Counted from the first letter of the stretch, positions 25,814-35,240 are shown. The stretch: 64,000 nucleotides of DNA from Streptomyces sp. NBC_00286 (GCF_036173125.1 NZ_CP108054.1:5208001-5272000); one strand, 5' to 3'. The notes: a model not told the origin generated them from the sequence alone. Translations and numbers: made by a program.

Positions 25814-26982
25814 GCGTACGGACGAGGGACACGCTCGGCGGACGGGCGGCGGTCGTGGGGATCGGGGCCACCGAGTTCTCCAAGGACTCGGGGCGCAGTG
25901 AGCTGCGGCTGGCGGTGGAAGCGGTGCGGGCCGCGCTCGACGACGCGGGGCTCACTGCGGCCGATGTGGACGGGATGGTGACGTTCACGATGGACACCAG
26001 TCCGGAGATCACGGTTGCCCAAGCCGCCGGTATGGGGGAGCTGTCCTTCTTCTCGCGGATCCACTACGGCGGCGGGGCGGCCTGCGCGACCGTTCAGCAG
26101 GCCGCGCTCGCGGTGGCGACGGGAGTGGCCGAAGTCGTGGTCTGCTACCGGGCGTTCAACGAGCGGTCGGGACGGAGATTCGGCTCCGGGGTGCAGCGGC
26201 GGGAGCCTTCGGCCGAGGGTGCGGCGCTCGGCTGGGGTCTGCCGTTCGGGCTGCTCACGCCCGCCTCCTGGGTGGCGATGGCGGCGCAGCGCTATCTGTA
26301 CACGTATGGGCTGACGTCAGAGGCGTTCGGGCAGGTCGCGGTCGTGGACAGGAAGTATGCGGCGACCAATCCGGCGGCGTACTTCCACGGCAGACCGATC
26401 TCGCTCGCCGACCATGCCGCCTCGCGCTGGATCGTCGAACCGCTGCGGTTGCTGGACTGCTGCCAGGAGACCGACGGCGGCCAGGCCCTGGTCGTCACCT
26501 CCGTGGAGCGGGCGCGGGACCTGCCGCAGCCGCCGGCGGTGATCACGGCGGCGGCCCAGGGCGCCGGCCGGAGACAGGAGCAGATGACCAGCTTCTACCG
26601 GGACGATCTGACGGGGCTGCCGGAAATGGGCGTGGTGGCACGGCAGTTGTGGCGTACCTCCGGGCTGACGGCGGCCGAGATGGACGTGGGGATTCTGTAC
26701 GACCACTTCACACCGTTCGTGCTGATGCAGCTGGAGGAGTTCGGGTTCTGCAAGCCGGGTGAGGCGGCGGACTTCGTCGCTGAGGAGCGGCTGCCGCTGA
26801 ACACACATGGGGGACAGCTCGGAGAGGCGTACCTGCACGGGATGAACGGAGTGGCGGAGGCGGTACGGCAGCTGCGCGGGACGTCCGTGAACCAGATACC
26901 CGACGCCCGCCGGGTGCTGGTCACGGCGGGCACGGGGGTGCCGACGTCCGGGCTGATCCTGAGGGCGGACGACGGAGGCTGA
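25810..26982 (+). CDS. ltp2: Ltp2-like thiolase-fold steroid side-chain aldolase
   Basis: This 390-residue thiolase-superfamily protein is of the non-thiolytic SCP-x/lipid-transfer type. Visible blocks are VGIGATEFSKDSGRSE, YGGGAACATVQQAALAVATG and YDHFTPFVLMQLEEFGFC. The C-terminal NTHGGQLGEAYLHGMNG is the family motif. Mycobacterial Ltp2 releases propionyl-CoA by retro-aldol cleavage after ChsH1/H2. It overlaps the preceding gene by 4 bases (ATGA) and closes the operon. No CYP125 or ring-cleavage gene is in the window. Confidence 0.85.
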   Translation: MSVRTRDTLGGRAAVVGIGATEFSKDSGRSELRLAVEAVRAALDDAGLTAADVDGMVTFTMDTSPEITVAQAAGMGELSFFSRIHYGGGAACATVQQAALAVATGVAEVVVCYRAFNERSGRRFGSGVQRREPSAEGAALGWGLPFGLLTPASWVAMAAQRYLYTYGLTSEAFGQVAVVDRKYAATNPAAYFHGRPISLADHAASRWIVEPLRLLDCCQETDGGQALVVTSVERARDLPQPPAVITAAAQGAGRRQEQMTSFYRDDLTGLPEMGVVARQLWRTSGLTAAEMDVGILYDHFTPFVLMQLEEFGFCKPGEAADFVAEERLPLNTHGGQLGEAYLHGMNGVAEAVRQLRGTSVNQIPDARRVLVTAGTGVPTSGLILRADDGG

Positions 26983-27143
26983 AGCGGATGACGGAGGCTG
27001 AATACGGGCGCGCTGCGGGCCGCTACTCACCAGGGCCCACACTCGGAGCCTCTTCGTACTCCATCGGGACCGCGCGGACCCCCGCACTACTCCTGAGGGA
27101 TGCGTCTCTCAGGGGTGGACCCTCAGGGGTACGGGCCGTCGCC

Positions 27144-27164
27144 TCCACCTCCAGGAGGTGGAGC
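27144..27164. terminator. Hairpin downstream of the igr-like operon
   Basis: CTCCACCTCC and GGAGGTGGAG flank a single A, so the real loop must include inner pairs. It lies 160 bases after the ltp2-like stop. The rest of the 269-bp gap to the sigma gene shows CTCAGGGGT direct repeats and no convincing gene. Confidence 0.55.
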
Positions 27165-27251
27165 TGGCGCCACTCCTACAACCTGAGGCGGACAAGGCTT
27201 CAGGACCTCCGGCCGATCCGCTCGAGTAGGGGGCGATCCTAGCGTGGAGCC

Positions 27252-27806
27252 ATGACCACACCCGTCTGCACCAGCGCTTCGAACGCCGCTACGCCAAGGG
27301 CCCAGACCCTCGCGTACCCGTCGTTCGCGTCGTACGTGAAGGCCCGCCAGCCCGTGCTGCTGCGTACCGCGCGCTCGCTGACCGCGAACCCCAGCGACGC
27401 CGAGGATCTGTTGCAGACCGCGCTGACCAAGACGTATGTCGCGTGGGAGCGGATCGAGGACCACCGGGCGCTCGACGGTTACGTCCGCCGGGCCTTGCTG
27501 AACACGCGGACGTCGCAGTGGCGGAAGCGGAAGGTCGACGAGTTCGCGTGCGAGGAGCTGCCGGAGCCCCAGGCCCCGCCCGCCGGGGATCCGGCGGAGC
27601 AGCAGGCGCTTCACGACGCGATGTGGCGCGCGATCATGAGGTTGCCGGCGCGGCAGCGGGCGATGGTCGTCCTGAGGTACTACGAGGACCTGAGCGAGGT
27701 CCAGACGGCGGAGGTGCTCGGCGTCTCGGTGGGCACGGTCAAGTCTGCGGTGTCGCGTGCCCTCGGCAAGCTGCGCGAGGACCCGGAGTTGGGACCGGTT
27801 CGCTGA
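27252..27806 (+). CDS. SigE-family ECF-like RNA polymerase sigma factor
   Basis: The 184-residue protein has sigma region 2 (about 25-95: LLRTARSLTANPSDAEDLLQ, ALTKTYVAWERIED) and region 4 (about 120-175: LPARQRAMVVLRYYEDLSE, VLGVSVGTVKSAVSRALGKL). The pattern matches the actinobacterial SigE family of ECF-type factors. No anti-sigma gene is adjacent. The start is the ATG at 27252 with GGAG upstream. Confidence 0.88.
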   Translation: MTTPVCTSASNAATPRAQTLAYPSFASYVKARQPVLLRTARSLTANPSDAEDLLQTALTKTYVAWERIEDHRALDGYVRRALLNTRTSQWRKRKVDEFACEELPEPQAPPAGDPAEQQALHDAMWRAIMRLPARQRAMVVLRYYEDLSEVQTAEVLGVSVGTVKSAVSRALGKLREDPELGPVR

Positions 27807-27984
27807 CGCGTGCGGCATCATTGCTCAGGATCGTTTGCTCAGGGCTCCGCACCAGCCACCCCGTATCGGCCTTGAGGCCTCGTCGTCAAACGCCCACATA
27901 CTGAAGGTCCTCGGCCACCTCACATATCCCGCCTCGGCACGGAATCCCTGCACACGTACGTGATCGATCATCCCCGTACTAGTG

Positions 27985-28002
27985 ACATACCGCGCGGTAT
28001 GT
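27985..28002. promoter_or_regulatory. 18-bp perfect palindrome upstream of the CoA ligase
   Basis: ACATACCGCGCGGTATGT is a perfect palindrome 63 bases before the chosen start of the CoA ligase gene. Its length and inner CATACC/GGTATG arms are typical of TetR-family operators. The regulator is not in the window next to it. Confidence 0.65.
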
Positions 28003-28065
28003 GCGCACAATCAGGCCCAAACCTTTCATGCCACCGCGCAGGCAATGTCGCCCCGGGAGGACGCC

Positions 28066-29721
28066 GTGCAGAGCACGATGCAGGACGTACCGCTGCTGAT
28101 CTCGAGAATCCTGACCCACGGGTCGACCATCCACGGATCGTCTCAGGTGATCACGTGGACCGGCGAGGGGGAGCCGCAGCGGCGGTCCTTCGCCGAGATC
28201 GGGGCACGGGCCGCCCGCCTCGCGCACGCCCTGCGGGAGCTCGGAGTCGAAGAGGGCCAGCCCACGGGCACCTTGATGTGGAACAACGCCGAGCACGTCG
28301 AGGCGTACTACGCGATCCCCTGCATGGGCGCGGTGCTGCACACGCTCAACCTCCGGCTGCCCCCGGAGCAGCTGGCCTGGATCGTGAACCACGCCGCCGA
28401 CCGGGTGGTGATCGCCAACGGCTCGCTGCTGCCGCTGCTCGCGCCGTTGCTGCCGCATCTGAAGTCGGTCGAGCATGTGATCGTCTCGGGTCCCGGTGAC
28501 CGTTCGCTGCTGGACGGGGCGTCGGTTCAGGTGCACGAGTACGAGGAACTGATCGCGGACAAGCCGGAGACGTACGACTGGCCTGAGCTGGACGAACGCC
28601 AGGGTGCGGCCATGTGCTACACCTCCGGGACGACGGGTGACCCCAAGGGGGTCGTGTTCTCCCACCGTTCCGTCTATCTGCACTCCATGCAGATCAACAT
28701 GGCGCAGTCCATGGGCCTCACCGACCAGGACACGTCCCTCGTCGTGGTCCCTCAGTTCCATGTGAACGCCTGGGGGGTGCCGCACGCGACGTTCATGACC
28801 GGTGTGAACATGCTGATGCCGGACCGTTTTCTCCAGCCGGGCCCGCTCGCCGAGATGATCGAGAGTGCGAAGCCGACGCATGCCGCTGCCGTCCCCACCA
28901 TCTGGCAGGGGCTGCTCGGGGAGCTCAAGGCCAAGCCGCGGGATGTGAGTTCGCTGACGCAGGTCACCATCGGCGGCTCCGCCTGTCCGCCCTCCCTCAT
29001 GAAGGCCTTCGACGAGCTGGGCATGCGCGTCTGCCACGCCTGGGGCATGACGGAGACCTCCCCGCTCGGCACCATCGCCCGTCCGCCGGCCCATGTGATC
29101 GGCACGGACGAGGAGTTCGCGTACCGCATCACGCAGGGCCGTTTCCCCACGAGCGTCGAGGCCCGGCTGACCGGCCCCGGCGGCGAGCGGCTGCCCTGGG
29201 ACGGCGAGTCCGCGGGCGAGCTGGAGGTACGCGGTCCATGGATCGCGGGTGCGTACTACGGCGGCCATGGGGCCACCGAAGTCCTGCGCCCGGCCGACAA
29301 GTTCAGCGAGGACGGCTGGCTCAAGACCGGTGACGTCGGCACGATCAGCCCCGATGGCTTCCTGACTCTCACCGACCGTGCCAAGGACGTCATCAAGTCG
29401 GGAGGCGAGTGGATCTCGTCGGTGGAGCTGGAGAACGCGCTCATGGCGCACCCCGACGTCGCCGAGGCCGCCGTCGTCGCCGTCCCCGACGAGAAGTGGG
29501 GCGAACGCCCGCTGGCCACCGTCGTCCTCAAGGAGGGCGCCACCGCCGACTTCAACACCCTGCGCGCCTTCCTCGCCGAGGAGGGCAAGATCGCCAAGTG
29601 GCAACTCCCCGAACGCTGGACGGTCATCGAGGCGGTGCCGAAGACGAGCGTCGGCAAGTTCGACAAGAAGGTGCTGCGCAAGCAGTACGCCGCGGGTGAC
29701 CTGGACATCACCCAGATCTGA
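28066..29721 (+). CDS. Fatty-acyl-CoA synthetase (AMP-forming)
   Basis: This 551-residue ANL-superfamily ligase activates a fatty acid to acyl-AMP and then acyl-CoA. The P-loop is [12 protein letters not shown], the aromatic motif [10 protein letters not shown], the ribose-binding Asp is in GWLKTGDVG, and the C-terminal hinge is [14 protein letters not shown]. The acceptor lysine is in [11 protein letters not shown]. The start GTG at 28066 is 5 bases after GGGAGG; in-frame ATGs at 28045 and 28078 are alternatives. A palindromic operator precedes it and a parS-bearing terminator follows. It may feed acyl-CoA metabolism together with the igr-like operon, which is inference. Confidence 0.92.
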   Translation: MQSTMQDVPLLISRILTHGSTIHGSSQVITWTGEGEPQRRSFAEIGARAARLAHALRELGVEEGQPTGTLMWNNAEHVEAYYAIPCMGAVLHTLNLRLPPEQLAWIVNHAADRVVIANGSLLPLLAPLLPHLKSVEHVIVSGPGDRSLLDGASVQVHEYEELIADKPETYDWPELDERQGAAMCYTSGTTGDPKGVVFSHRSVYLHSMQINMAQSMGLTDQDTSLVVVPQFHVNAWGVPHATFMTGVNMLMPDRFLQPGPLAEMIESAKPTHAAAVPTIWQGLLGELKAKPRDVSSLTQVTIGGSACPPSLMKAFDELGMRVCHAWGMTETSPLGTIARPPAHVIGTDEEFAYRITQGRFPTSVEARLTGPGGERLPWDGESAGELEVRGPWIAGAYYGGHGATEVLRPADKFSEDGWLKTGDVGTISPDGFLTLTDRAKDVIKSGGEWISSVELENALMAHPDVAEAAVVAVPDEKWGERPLATVVLKEGATADFNTLRAFLAEEGKIAKWQLPERWTVIEAVPKTSVGKFDKKVLRKQYAAGDLDITQI

Positions 29722-29755
29722 CGGGAGCTGTCAGTTCTGGCGGCTTTGGGCCGGA

Positions 29756-29803
29756 ATGTGAGGTGGGGCGCTGTTTCACGTGAAACAGCGCCCCACCTCA
29801 CAT
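29756..29803. terminator. 48-bp perfect palindrome, bidirectional terminator containing parS
   Basis: A perfect inverted repeat between the CoA ligase gene and the convergent sensor-like gene. The outer arms AATGTGAGGTGGGGCGCT enclose the central GTTTCACGTGAAAC. It has the same design as 2678-2721 with different outer arms. Confidence 0.75.
29773..29786. promoter_or_regulatory. parS: parS centromere site (ParB binding), second copy
   Basis: GTTTCACGTGAAAC, identical to the Streptomyces parS consensus, lies at the dyad of the palindrome at 29756-29803, 27 kb from the first copy. Confidence 0.85.
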
Positions 29804-29828
29804 CTGCGAACTCGCCTATGCGAAACGA

Positions 29829-32800
29829 TCAGTTTATGCCGATCCGTGCCAGCAGTTCCACGATCCTGCTCTGCACCTCGCTGCTCGTCGAGCGTTCGGC
29901 GAGGAACAGGACCGTCTCCCCCGCGGCCAGGCGCGGGAGTTCGGACTGGTCGACGGCGGCGGTGTAGACGACGAGCGGGGTGCGGTTCAACTGGCCGTTC
30001 GCGCGCAGCCAGTCGACGATTCCGGCACGGCGGCGGCGTACCTGCGTCAGGTCCATCACCACGAGGTTCGGCCGCATCTGCGCGGCCAGGGTGACGGCGT
30101 CCGCGTCGGACGAGGCCCGGGCGACCTGCATCCCGCGCCGCTCCAGCGCCGAGGTCAGCGCCAGCGCGATCTCCGCATGCTCCTCGATGAGCAGCACACG
30201 CGGCGGATGCTGCTCACTGTCGCGGGGCGCCAGCGCCTTCAGGAGTACGGCAGGGTCGGCGCCGTATGCCGCCTCGCGCGTCGCCTGCCCCAGTCCCGCC
30301 GTCACGAGCACCGGAACCTCGGCGGCGACGGCGGCCGTACGCAGCGACTGGAGCGCCGTACGCGTGATGGGCCCTGTCAGTGGGTCGACGAACAGCGCTG
30401 CCGGGAACGCGGCGATCTGCGCGTCCACCTCCTCGCGCGAGTGCACGATCACCGGCCGGTAACCGCGATCGCTCAGCGCCTGCTGCGTACCGACGTCCGG
30501 CGCGGGCCAGACCAGCAGCCGACGCGGGTTGTCCAGAGGCTCCGGGGGCAGCTCGTCGTCCATCGGCTGCGGCAGGGGCTGGTTCGCGACCTCTACCGCA
30601 CCGCCAGGGCCGTCGAGCGGCTCGGGACCTTCGGCGGCGTTCTCGTCCGGGGCTCCTATGGCGTACGAGCGGCCGGGTCCCTCGGTGGCGTCGGCCGGCC
30701 GGGGGTCGGGCGCAGGTGCGGTCGCGGTCGGCTGGGGCTGGGGAGCTGACTGCTGAGGGTGCGGGCGGGCCGCCATCTCGTGTTGTCCGGTGGCGGATTC
30801 CGGGACGGGGGCGGCCTCGGGGATGGCTTCGTTACGGGTGCCGAGCTTGCGGCGGCGGCCGGAGCCGTTGGTCGCATGCGGAGGAGGCGTCTGGGCCTGG
30901 GCTTGGGGCTGAGCCTGAGGCTGGGCTTGCTGCTGAGCCTGAGCCTGGGGCTGCGGCGCGGGAGCCGCCAGGGGCGTGGGCTGGTTCGGCAGGGGCTGCT
31001 GGGCGTCGCTCATACGGCGACCGAACTCGACGCCCTGCCCGAGCGTGCGGACGCTGAAGGCGCGGCCCTGGGTGGAGTTGGGGTCCATGGGGGGCGCGGC
31101 GGCAACGGGCGCCGCGGGGGTCGGGGCTTCGGCGGGGAGGGGCTGGGCTGTGCGGGGCGCGTCCGCTTCGGCCGGAGCCGGAGCCGGAGCCGGGGCCGGG
31201 GCTTGGGCCTGGGTGGCGGGAGTAGCGCCCTGGGGAGCCGGAGTTTCGGTCGCGCCAGGCCAGGGCTGCGACTGGGACTGAGGGCTCGGAGCCGCCATGG
31301 GCTGAGGCTGGGGTTGCGGCTGAGGCTGGGGCTGGGCGTTCTGGGCGACGGGGGCGCCCCGAGGCGTCGTACCTGCAGCGGGGACCCCGCCTCCGGGCGG
31401 GGTCGCGGCAACGGCGGCAGCCTCCGCGGGAATCCCCTGCGGAGGTGCGCCCTGTGCCGGGACCATCGGCTGAGGCATGCCCTGCCCGGCGCCCCCCGGG
31501 ACGATGACACTCTGGCCGGGAGCTCCCTGTTGCGAGACGCCTTGCGCGACCACCGGCTGTCCCGGAGCACCCTGGGAAGCGTCACCCTGGGCGGGAACCC
31601 CCTGAGCGGGAGCGAGTTGTGCCGGAGCCTCCTGAGGCACAGCCTGAGCGGGCGCCATCTGTCCGGGAACACCTTGCCCCGCGCCCGTGGCGTCCCCCTG
31701 TCGAGCCCGCCGCCGCCCGGTAGGCGCCGACACCGGATGCGGCTGTGGCGGAGTGTGGTCCTCGGCAGGATCGTGCAGGGCCGCATCATGACGACCATCG
31801 TCGGCCTGCGCGTAACCGACTTGCTGTTGGCCGGCCTGCCCGTGACCGACCTGCTGCTGACCGTTCTGAACCTGACCGGTCTGCCCGTGACCGATCGGCA
31901 CCTGACCAGTCTGCCCATGAACGGGCTGCCCCTGGGCGGGCTGCTGCGCGGCATACCCTGGCCCACGGTCCGCCTCAGCCGGAGGCAGTGCGAACACCGA
32001 GCGCGGCTCCGCCTCCTGGGCGGCCTGGCGTTCGGCCGCCGCGGCCAGCGCACGCCGACGCCGCCCGGTAGGCCGGCCGGCTCCCTCACCGCCATGGCCC
32101 GACGGCAGTGCTGCCGGCAGCGCCTGCCGCTCACCGCCGATCTGCCGCGGACGCTGCCCCTCGGGCGCGGGCACGCCCTGCGGAGGCACCGTCGGCCCGA
32201 GCCCGGTGGCCGCGGCACCCGCGGCATGCTCGGCCGCGGTCACGACCGCACCCTCGGCAACCCCGCCGCCGCTCTCCGCGGGACTCGGCCGTCCCCGCCG
32301 CCGCCCGGTCCCACCGGACACCTGGGAACCCTCACCAGTCCCCTGCGCCGGAACGGGCACCTGCGCCAGCTGCGACTCATCCGCCGCGGCCCGCCTGCGC
32401 CGCCGCCCGGTGGGTGCGGCCGCCCCAGTCTCCGCTCCCGCCCCCGTCTCGGCCGAGTGCGTGACCTCGCTCTCCAGGAAGGCGTCCACCGAGGACCGTC
32501 GAGCCCGCCGCCTCCCGCCACCGGCCTGCGCGGGGACCTGCTCGGGCAGCGCCACGGCCGAACCGGGCCCACCCTCCGGCGAAGCACCCGAGCCCGCAGC
32601 CGCACCCACACCAAGTTCCGCCGCCGGAGCCTGAGCGGAAACCGCCCCGGCCCCGCCCCCGATGGGCACCTCGAGTACGAACGCACTGCCGCTCATCCCC
32701 GGCACCTCGTGCGTCTGCAGCACTCCGCCGTGCGCCCGCACGATCCCGCGCACGATCGGCTCATGCACCGGGTCTCCCCCGGCATACGGCCCGCGCACTT

Positions 32801-34310
32801 CGATCCGTACGACCTCGCCGCGCTGGGCCGCCGCCACGACGACCGTGTTGTCCATGTAGCCACCGGCCGAGACCGGCGCGTTGCCCGTCGAGTCGACGCC
32901 CGCGACGTCCGCGACGAGATGCGCGAGCGCGGTCGCGAGCCGCTGCGGGTCGACCTCGGCCTCGATGGGCGGCGCGTGCACGGCGAACTGCACCCGCCCG
33001 GGCCCGATCAGCTCTACGGCTCCGTCGACACCGGCTGCGACCACCGCGTCGAGCATGACCTTCGTCCGTACGACGTTCTCGGCCCCGGCGTCTAGCCGCT
33101 GGTAACCGAGCACGTTGTCGATGAGCGTGGTGATCCGGGAGTAGCCGGCCGCGAGGTGATGCAGCACCTGGTTGGCCTCGGGCCACAGCTGTCCGGCGTC
33201 GTCGGCGGCGAGGGCGGACAGGTCGCCGCGCAGCTGGTCGAGCGGACCGCGCAGGGACTGCCCGAGCACGGCGAGCAGCTGCTCGTGACGCGCGGCCAGC
33301 GCCTCGTACCGGTCCTTCTCCCGCTCGGCGAGCGCCGCGTACCGGTCGTCACCGGCGGCCAGCTCCTCCTCATGCGCCTCGCGCAGCCCGGCGAGTTCCC
33401 TGCCGTGCTCGTCCCGCAGCGCGTTCAGCGCCGCGGCATGCTCCTCGGCGGCCCGCGCGAGCTCCTCCCGATGCCGCTGGGCAGCCGCGTCCTTCTCCTC
33501 GACGAGCGCGTCGTACGCCCGCCGGTCCGTGAAGGTCAGCACCGCGCCGACGAGCTGGTCCCCATCCCGTACGGGCGCGGTCGTCAGGTCTACGGGCACC
33601 TTGTCGCCGTTCTTGGACCACAGCACCTGTCCCCGCACCCGATGCTTGCGCCCCGAACGGAGAGTGTCGGCGAGCGGCGACTCCTCGTACGGGAAGGGGG
33701 TGCCGTCGGCGCGGGAGTGCAGCGTCAGCGGATGGAGTTCCTGCCCGCCCAGGTCGCTGGCCCGGAAGCCGAGAATCTGCGCGGCGGCCGGATTGACGAG
33801 GACGACCCGTCCCTCGGTGTCGGTACCGACCACGCCCTCGGCGGCGGCCCGCAGAATCATCTCCGTCTGCCGCTGCGAACGCGCGAGTTCGGCCTCGGTG
33901 TCGACGGTGCCGGAGAGGTCACGTACGACAAGCATCAGCAGCTCATCGCTGGTGTAGCCGGAACTGTCGTACGCCTGCTGGCCGTTCTCCAGATTCGCGC
34001 TCGTGACCTCGACCGGGAACTCGCTGCTGTCGGTGCGCCGGGCCATCATCCGCCGCGGCTTGGTCCGCCCGCGCGGGTCGATGGTGTCGGGCCGGCGCAT
34101 CGACCCGGGGATCAGTCGGGAGTCGAACTCGGGCAGCAGATCGAGCAGTCCGCGACCGACCAGAGCCGTGCCCGGAGCCTCGAAGGTTTCAAGGGCGATG
34201 GTGTTGGCGTTGACTACGGTCCCATTGGCGTTGACCAGCAACAACGCATCGGGAAGCGCGTCCAGTATGGCTGCGAGGCGAGCAGCGCCTCGGGATGGCC
34301 TGCTGCTCAC
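29829..34310 (-). CDS. PAS sensor-kinase-like protein with degenerate kinase core and tandem receiver-like domains
   Basis: This 1493-residue protein has two PAS domains (about 10-135 and 145-265), a coiled coil (about 265-345) and a DHp-like segment. In the DHp segment the phospho-His is replaced (LLAVLGQSLRGPLDQL). A GHKL-like ATPase region (about 420-565) lacks recognisable N, G1 and G2 boxes. A Gln/Pro/Ala-rich stretch of about 600 residues follows, with recurring GRRRR units. Two receiver-like domains end the protein (RRLLVWPAPDV with LFVDPLTG; RVLLIEEHAE with LVVMDLTQ). No transmembrane helix is seen. It is probably a scaffold or pseudokinase rather than an active kinase. Confidence 0.82.
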   Translation of the reverse strand: MSSRPSRGAARLAAILDALPDALLLVNANGTVVNANTIALETFEAPGTALVGRGLLDLLPEFDSRLIPGSMRRPDTIDPRGRTKPRRMMARRTDSSEFPVEVTSANLENGQQAYDSSGYTSDELLMLVVRDLSGTVDTEAELARSQRQTEMILRAAAEGVVGTDTEGRVVLVNPAAAQILGFRASDLGGQELHPLTLHSRADGTPFPYEESPLADTLRSGRKHRVRGQVLWSKNGDKVPVDLTTAPVRDGDQLVGAVLTFTDRRAYDALVEEKDAAAQRHREELARAAEEHAAALNALRDEHGRELAGLREAHEEELAAGDDRYAALAEREKDRYEALAARHEQLLAVLGQSLRGPLDQLRGDLSALAADDAGQLWPEANQVLHHLAAGYSRITTLIDNVLGYQRLDAGAENVVRTKVMLDAVVAAGVDGAVELIGPGRVQFAVHAPPIEAEVDPQRLATALAHLVADVAGVDSTGNAPVSAGGYMDNTVVVAAAQRGEVVRIEVRGPYAGGDPVHEPIVRGIVRAHGGVLQTHEVPGMSGSAFVLEVPIGGGAGAVSAQAPAAELGVGAAAGSGASPEGGPGSAVALPEQVPAQAGGGRRRARRSSVDAFLESEVTHSAETGAGAETGAAAPTGRRRRRAAADESQLAQVPVPAQGTGEGSQVSGGTGRRRGRPSPAESGGGVAEGAVVTAAEHAAGAAATGLGPTVPPQGVPAPEGQRPRQIGGERQALPAALPSGHGGEGAGRPTGRRRRALAAAAERQAAQEAEPRSVFALPPAEADRGPGYAAQQPAQGQPVHGQTGQVPIGHGQTGQVQNGQQQVGHGQAGQQQVGYAQADDGRHDAALHDPAEDHTPPQPHPVSAPTGRRRARQGDATGAGQGVPGQMAPAQAVPQEAPAQLAPAQGVPAQGDASQGAPGQPVVAQGVSQQGAPGQSVIVPGGAGQGMPQPMVPAQGAPPQGIPAEAAAVAATPPGGGVPAAGTTPRGAPVAQNAQPQPQPQPQPQPMAAPSPQSQSQPWPGATETPAPQGATPATQAQAPAPAPAPAPAEADAPRTAQPLPAEAPTPAAPVAAAPPMDPNSTQGRAFSVRTLGQGVEFGRRMSDAQQPLPNQPTPLAAPAPQPQAQAQQQAQPQAQPQAQAQTPPPHATNGSGRRRKLGTRNEAIPEAAPVPESATGQHEMAARPHPQQSAPQPQPTATAPAPDPRPADATEGPGRSYAIGAPDENAAEGPEPLDGPGGAVEVANQPLPQPMDDELPPEPLDNPRRLLVWPAPDVGTQQALSDRGYRPVIVHSREEVDAQIAAFPAALFVDPLTGPITRTALQSLRTAAVAAEVPVLVTAGLGQATREAAYGADPAVLLKALAPRDSEQHPPRVLLIEEHAEIALALTSALERRGMQVARASSDADAVTLAAQMRPNLVVMDLTQVRRRRAGIVDWLRANGQLNRTPLVVYTAAVDQSELPRLAAGETVLFLAERSTSSEVQSRIVELLARIGIN

Positions 34311-34550
34311 GAGACGCTTCCTCCCTGTTACCGCACCTTGCCGACCGCGGAGGCCATCTTGCCAACCGGTCCGCGACGTGTCACGCGAGGGAGTCTACGG
34401 GCAGAGGTTGCGCTCGCGACGCCGGATGAGAGGGAGGTCGCACGCAGGAGAGAAGTAGAGAAGACGCAGAAGCTGTGACCTCGTCCTTCTCCTTGGCCCT
34501 CCTTTTCAGCCTTTCTCCTCAGCCCTCGTCCTTCAGCAGGGAGGTGCTTC

Positions 34551-35015
34551 TCAGGAACCGAGCTCCGGAAGTACGGGCACCATGGCGTCCCATCGCGCGA
34601 TCTCGCACCCGTTACCGCGCTCGTACGTGGCGTCGACGGGCCGCCCGGCCCACGTCCCGGTGACGCGAGCGGTGGCCGGACCGCCGTACTGCATCGTGCA
34701 CATCCCCCCGGGCTCGACGGGCGCGAACGGGTCCTCACCCCAGCCCGTCCGTCTGTCCAGCCGCTCGCAGGCGCCCGCGGCGTCGGGATGACTGCCACCC
34801 TCCGGATGACACTCCAGCTCGTACGCCCCGTCCAGCCCGTCCCCCGCGTCGCTGACCGTCACGGTGAGGCGGTCGCCCTCCCGGGCCGGCGTCGGCATAT
34901 GGGGGAGCGGCGCAGGGGGAAGCGGTTCGGCGTACGCGGCCGGGGGCGTCGCCGCGAGCACGGCGAGGGAGGCGGTGGCGGAGGCGGCTGCGGTCAGGGC
35001 GAGACGGCGGAACAT
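34551..35015 (-). CDS. SSI-family subtilisin/trypsin inhibitor
   Basis: This 154-residue secreted protein has a signal peptide (about 1-29, ending AAYA) and a Pro-rich spacer. The Streptomyces subtilisin inhibitor fold follows: disulfide pair one is ELECHP with GACERL, pair two MCTM with NGCEI. By alignment to SSI (MCPM|VYD) the reactive site reads MCTM|QYGG, so P1 is Met and P1' is Gln. It would inhibit extracellular subtilisin-like proteases. The start ATG is preceded by GGAGCCCTC. The 240 bp downstream towards the sensor-like gene hold no gene. Confidence 0.88.
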   Translation of the reverse strand: MFRRLALTAAASATASLAVLAATPPAAYAEPLPPAPLPHMPTPAREGDRLTVTVSDAGDGLDGAYELECHPEGGSHPDAAGACERLDRRTGWGEDPFAPVEPGGMCTMQYGGPATARVTGTWAGRPVDATYERGNGCEIARWDAMVPVLPELGS

Positions 35016-35240
35016 GAGGGCTCCACGGGGTGCGGGGGGATGGTCGGTCTGTGGTCGAAACGCTGGTCCGGGGCGCAGGCCCCACCCCTTTAACGCTGCC
35101 CGTCCCACGACGTTGCGCCGCGTTACGCCTTTGCCCTTCGCCCTTTCCGCCTAGTACCGTGGGGGGCGATTGGTGACACCCCGCTGGGCTGTGTCATCAT
35201 CTGCACGCATCCACTCGCGCTCGCGCGGGGCGGCTGTGCT

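Noticed and set aside
26988..27242. Small gene between ltp2 and the sigma factor
   Set aside because: The 84-residue frame begins 6 bases after the ltp2 stop but contains the hairpin and CTCAGGGG repeats and no domain; more likely a terminator region.
30759..33095. A 778-codon plus-strand frame opposite the pseudokinase
   Set aside because: Low-complexity Arg/Gly/Leu repeats are the complement of the Gln/Pro-rich coding stretch.
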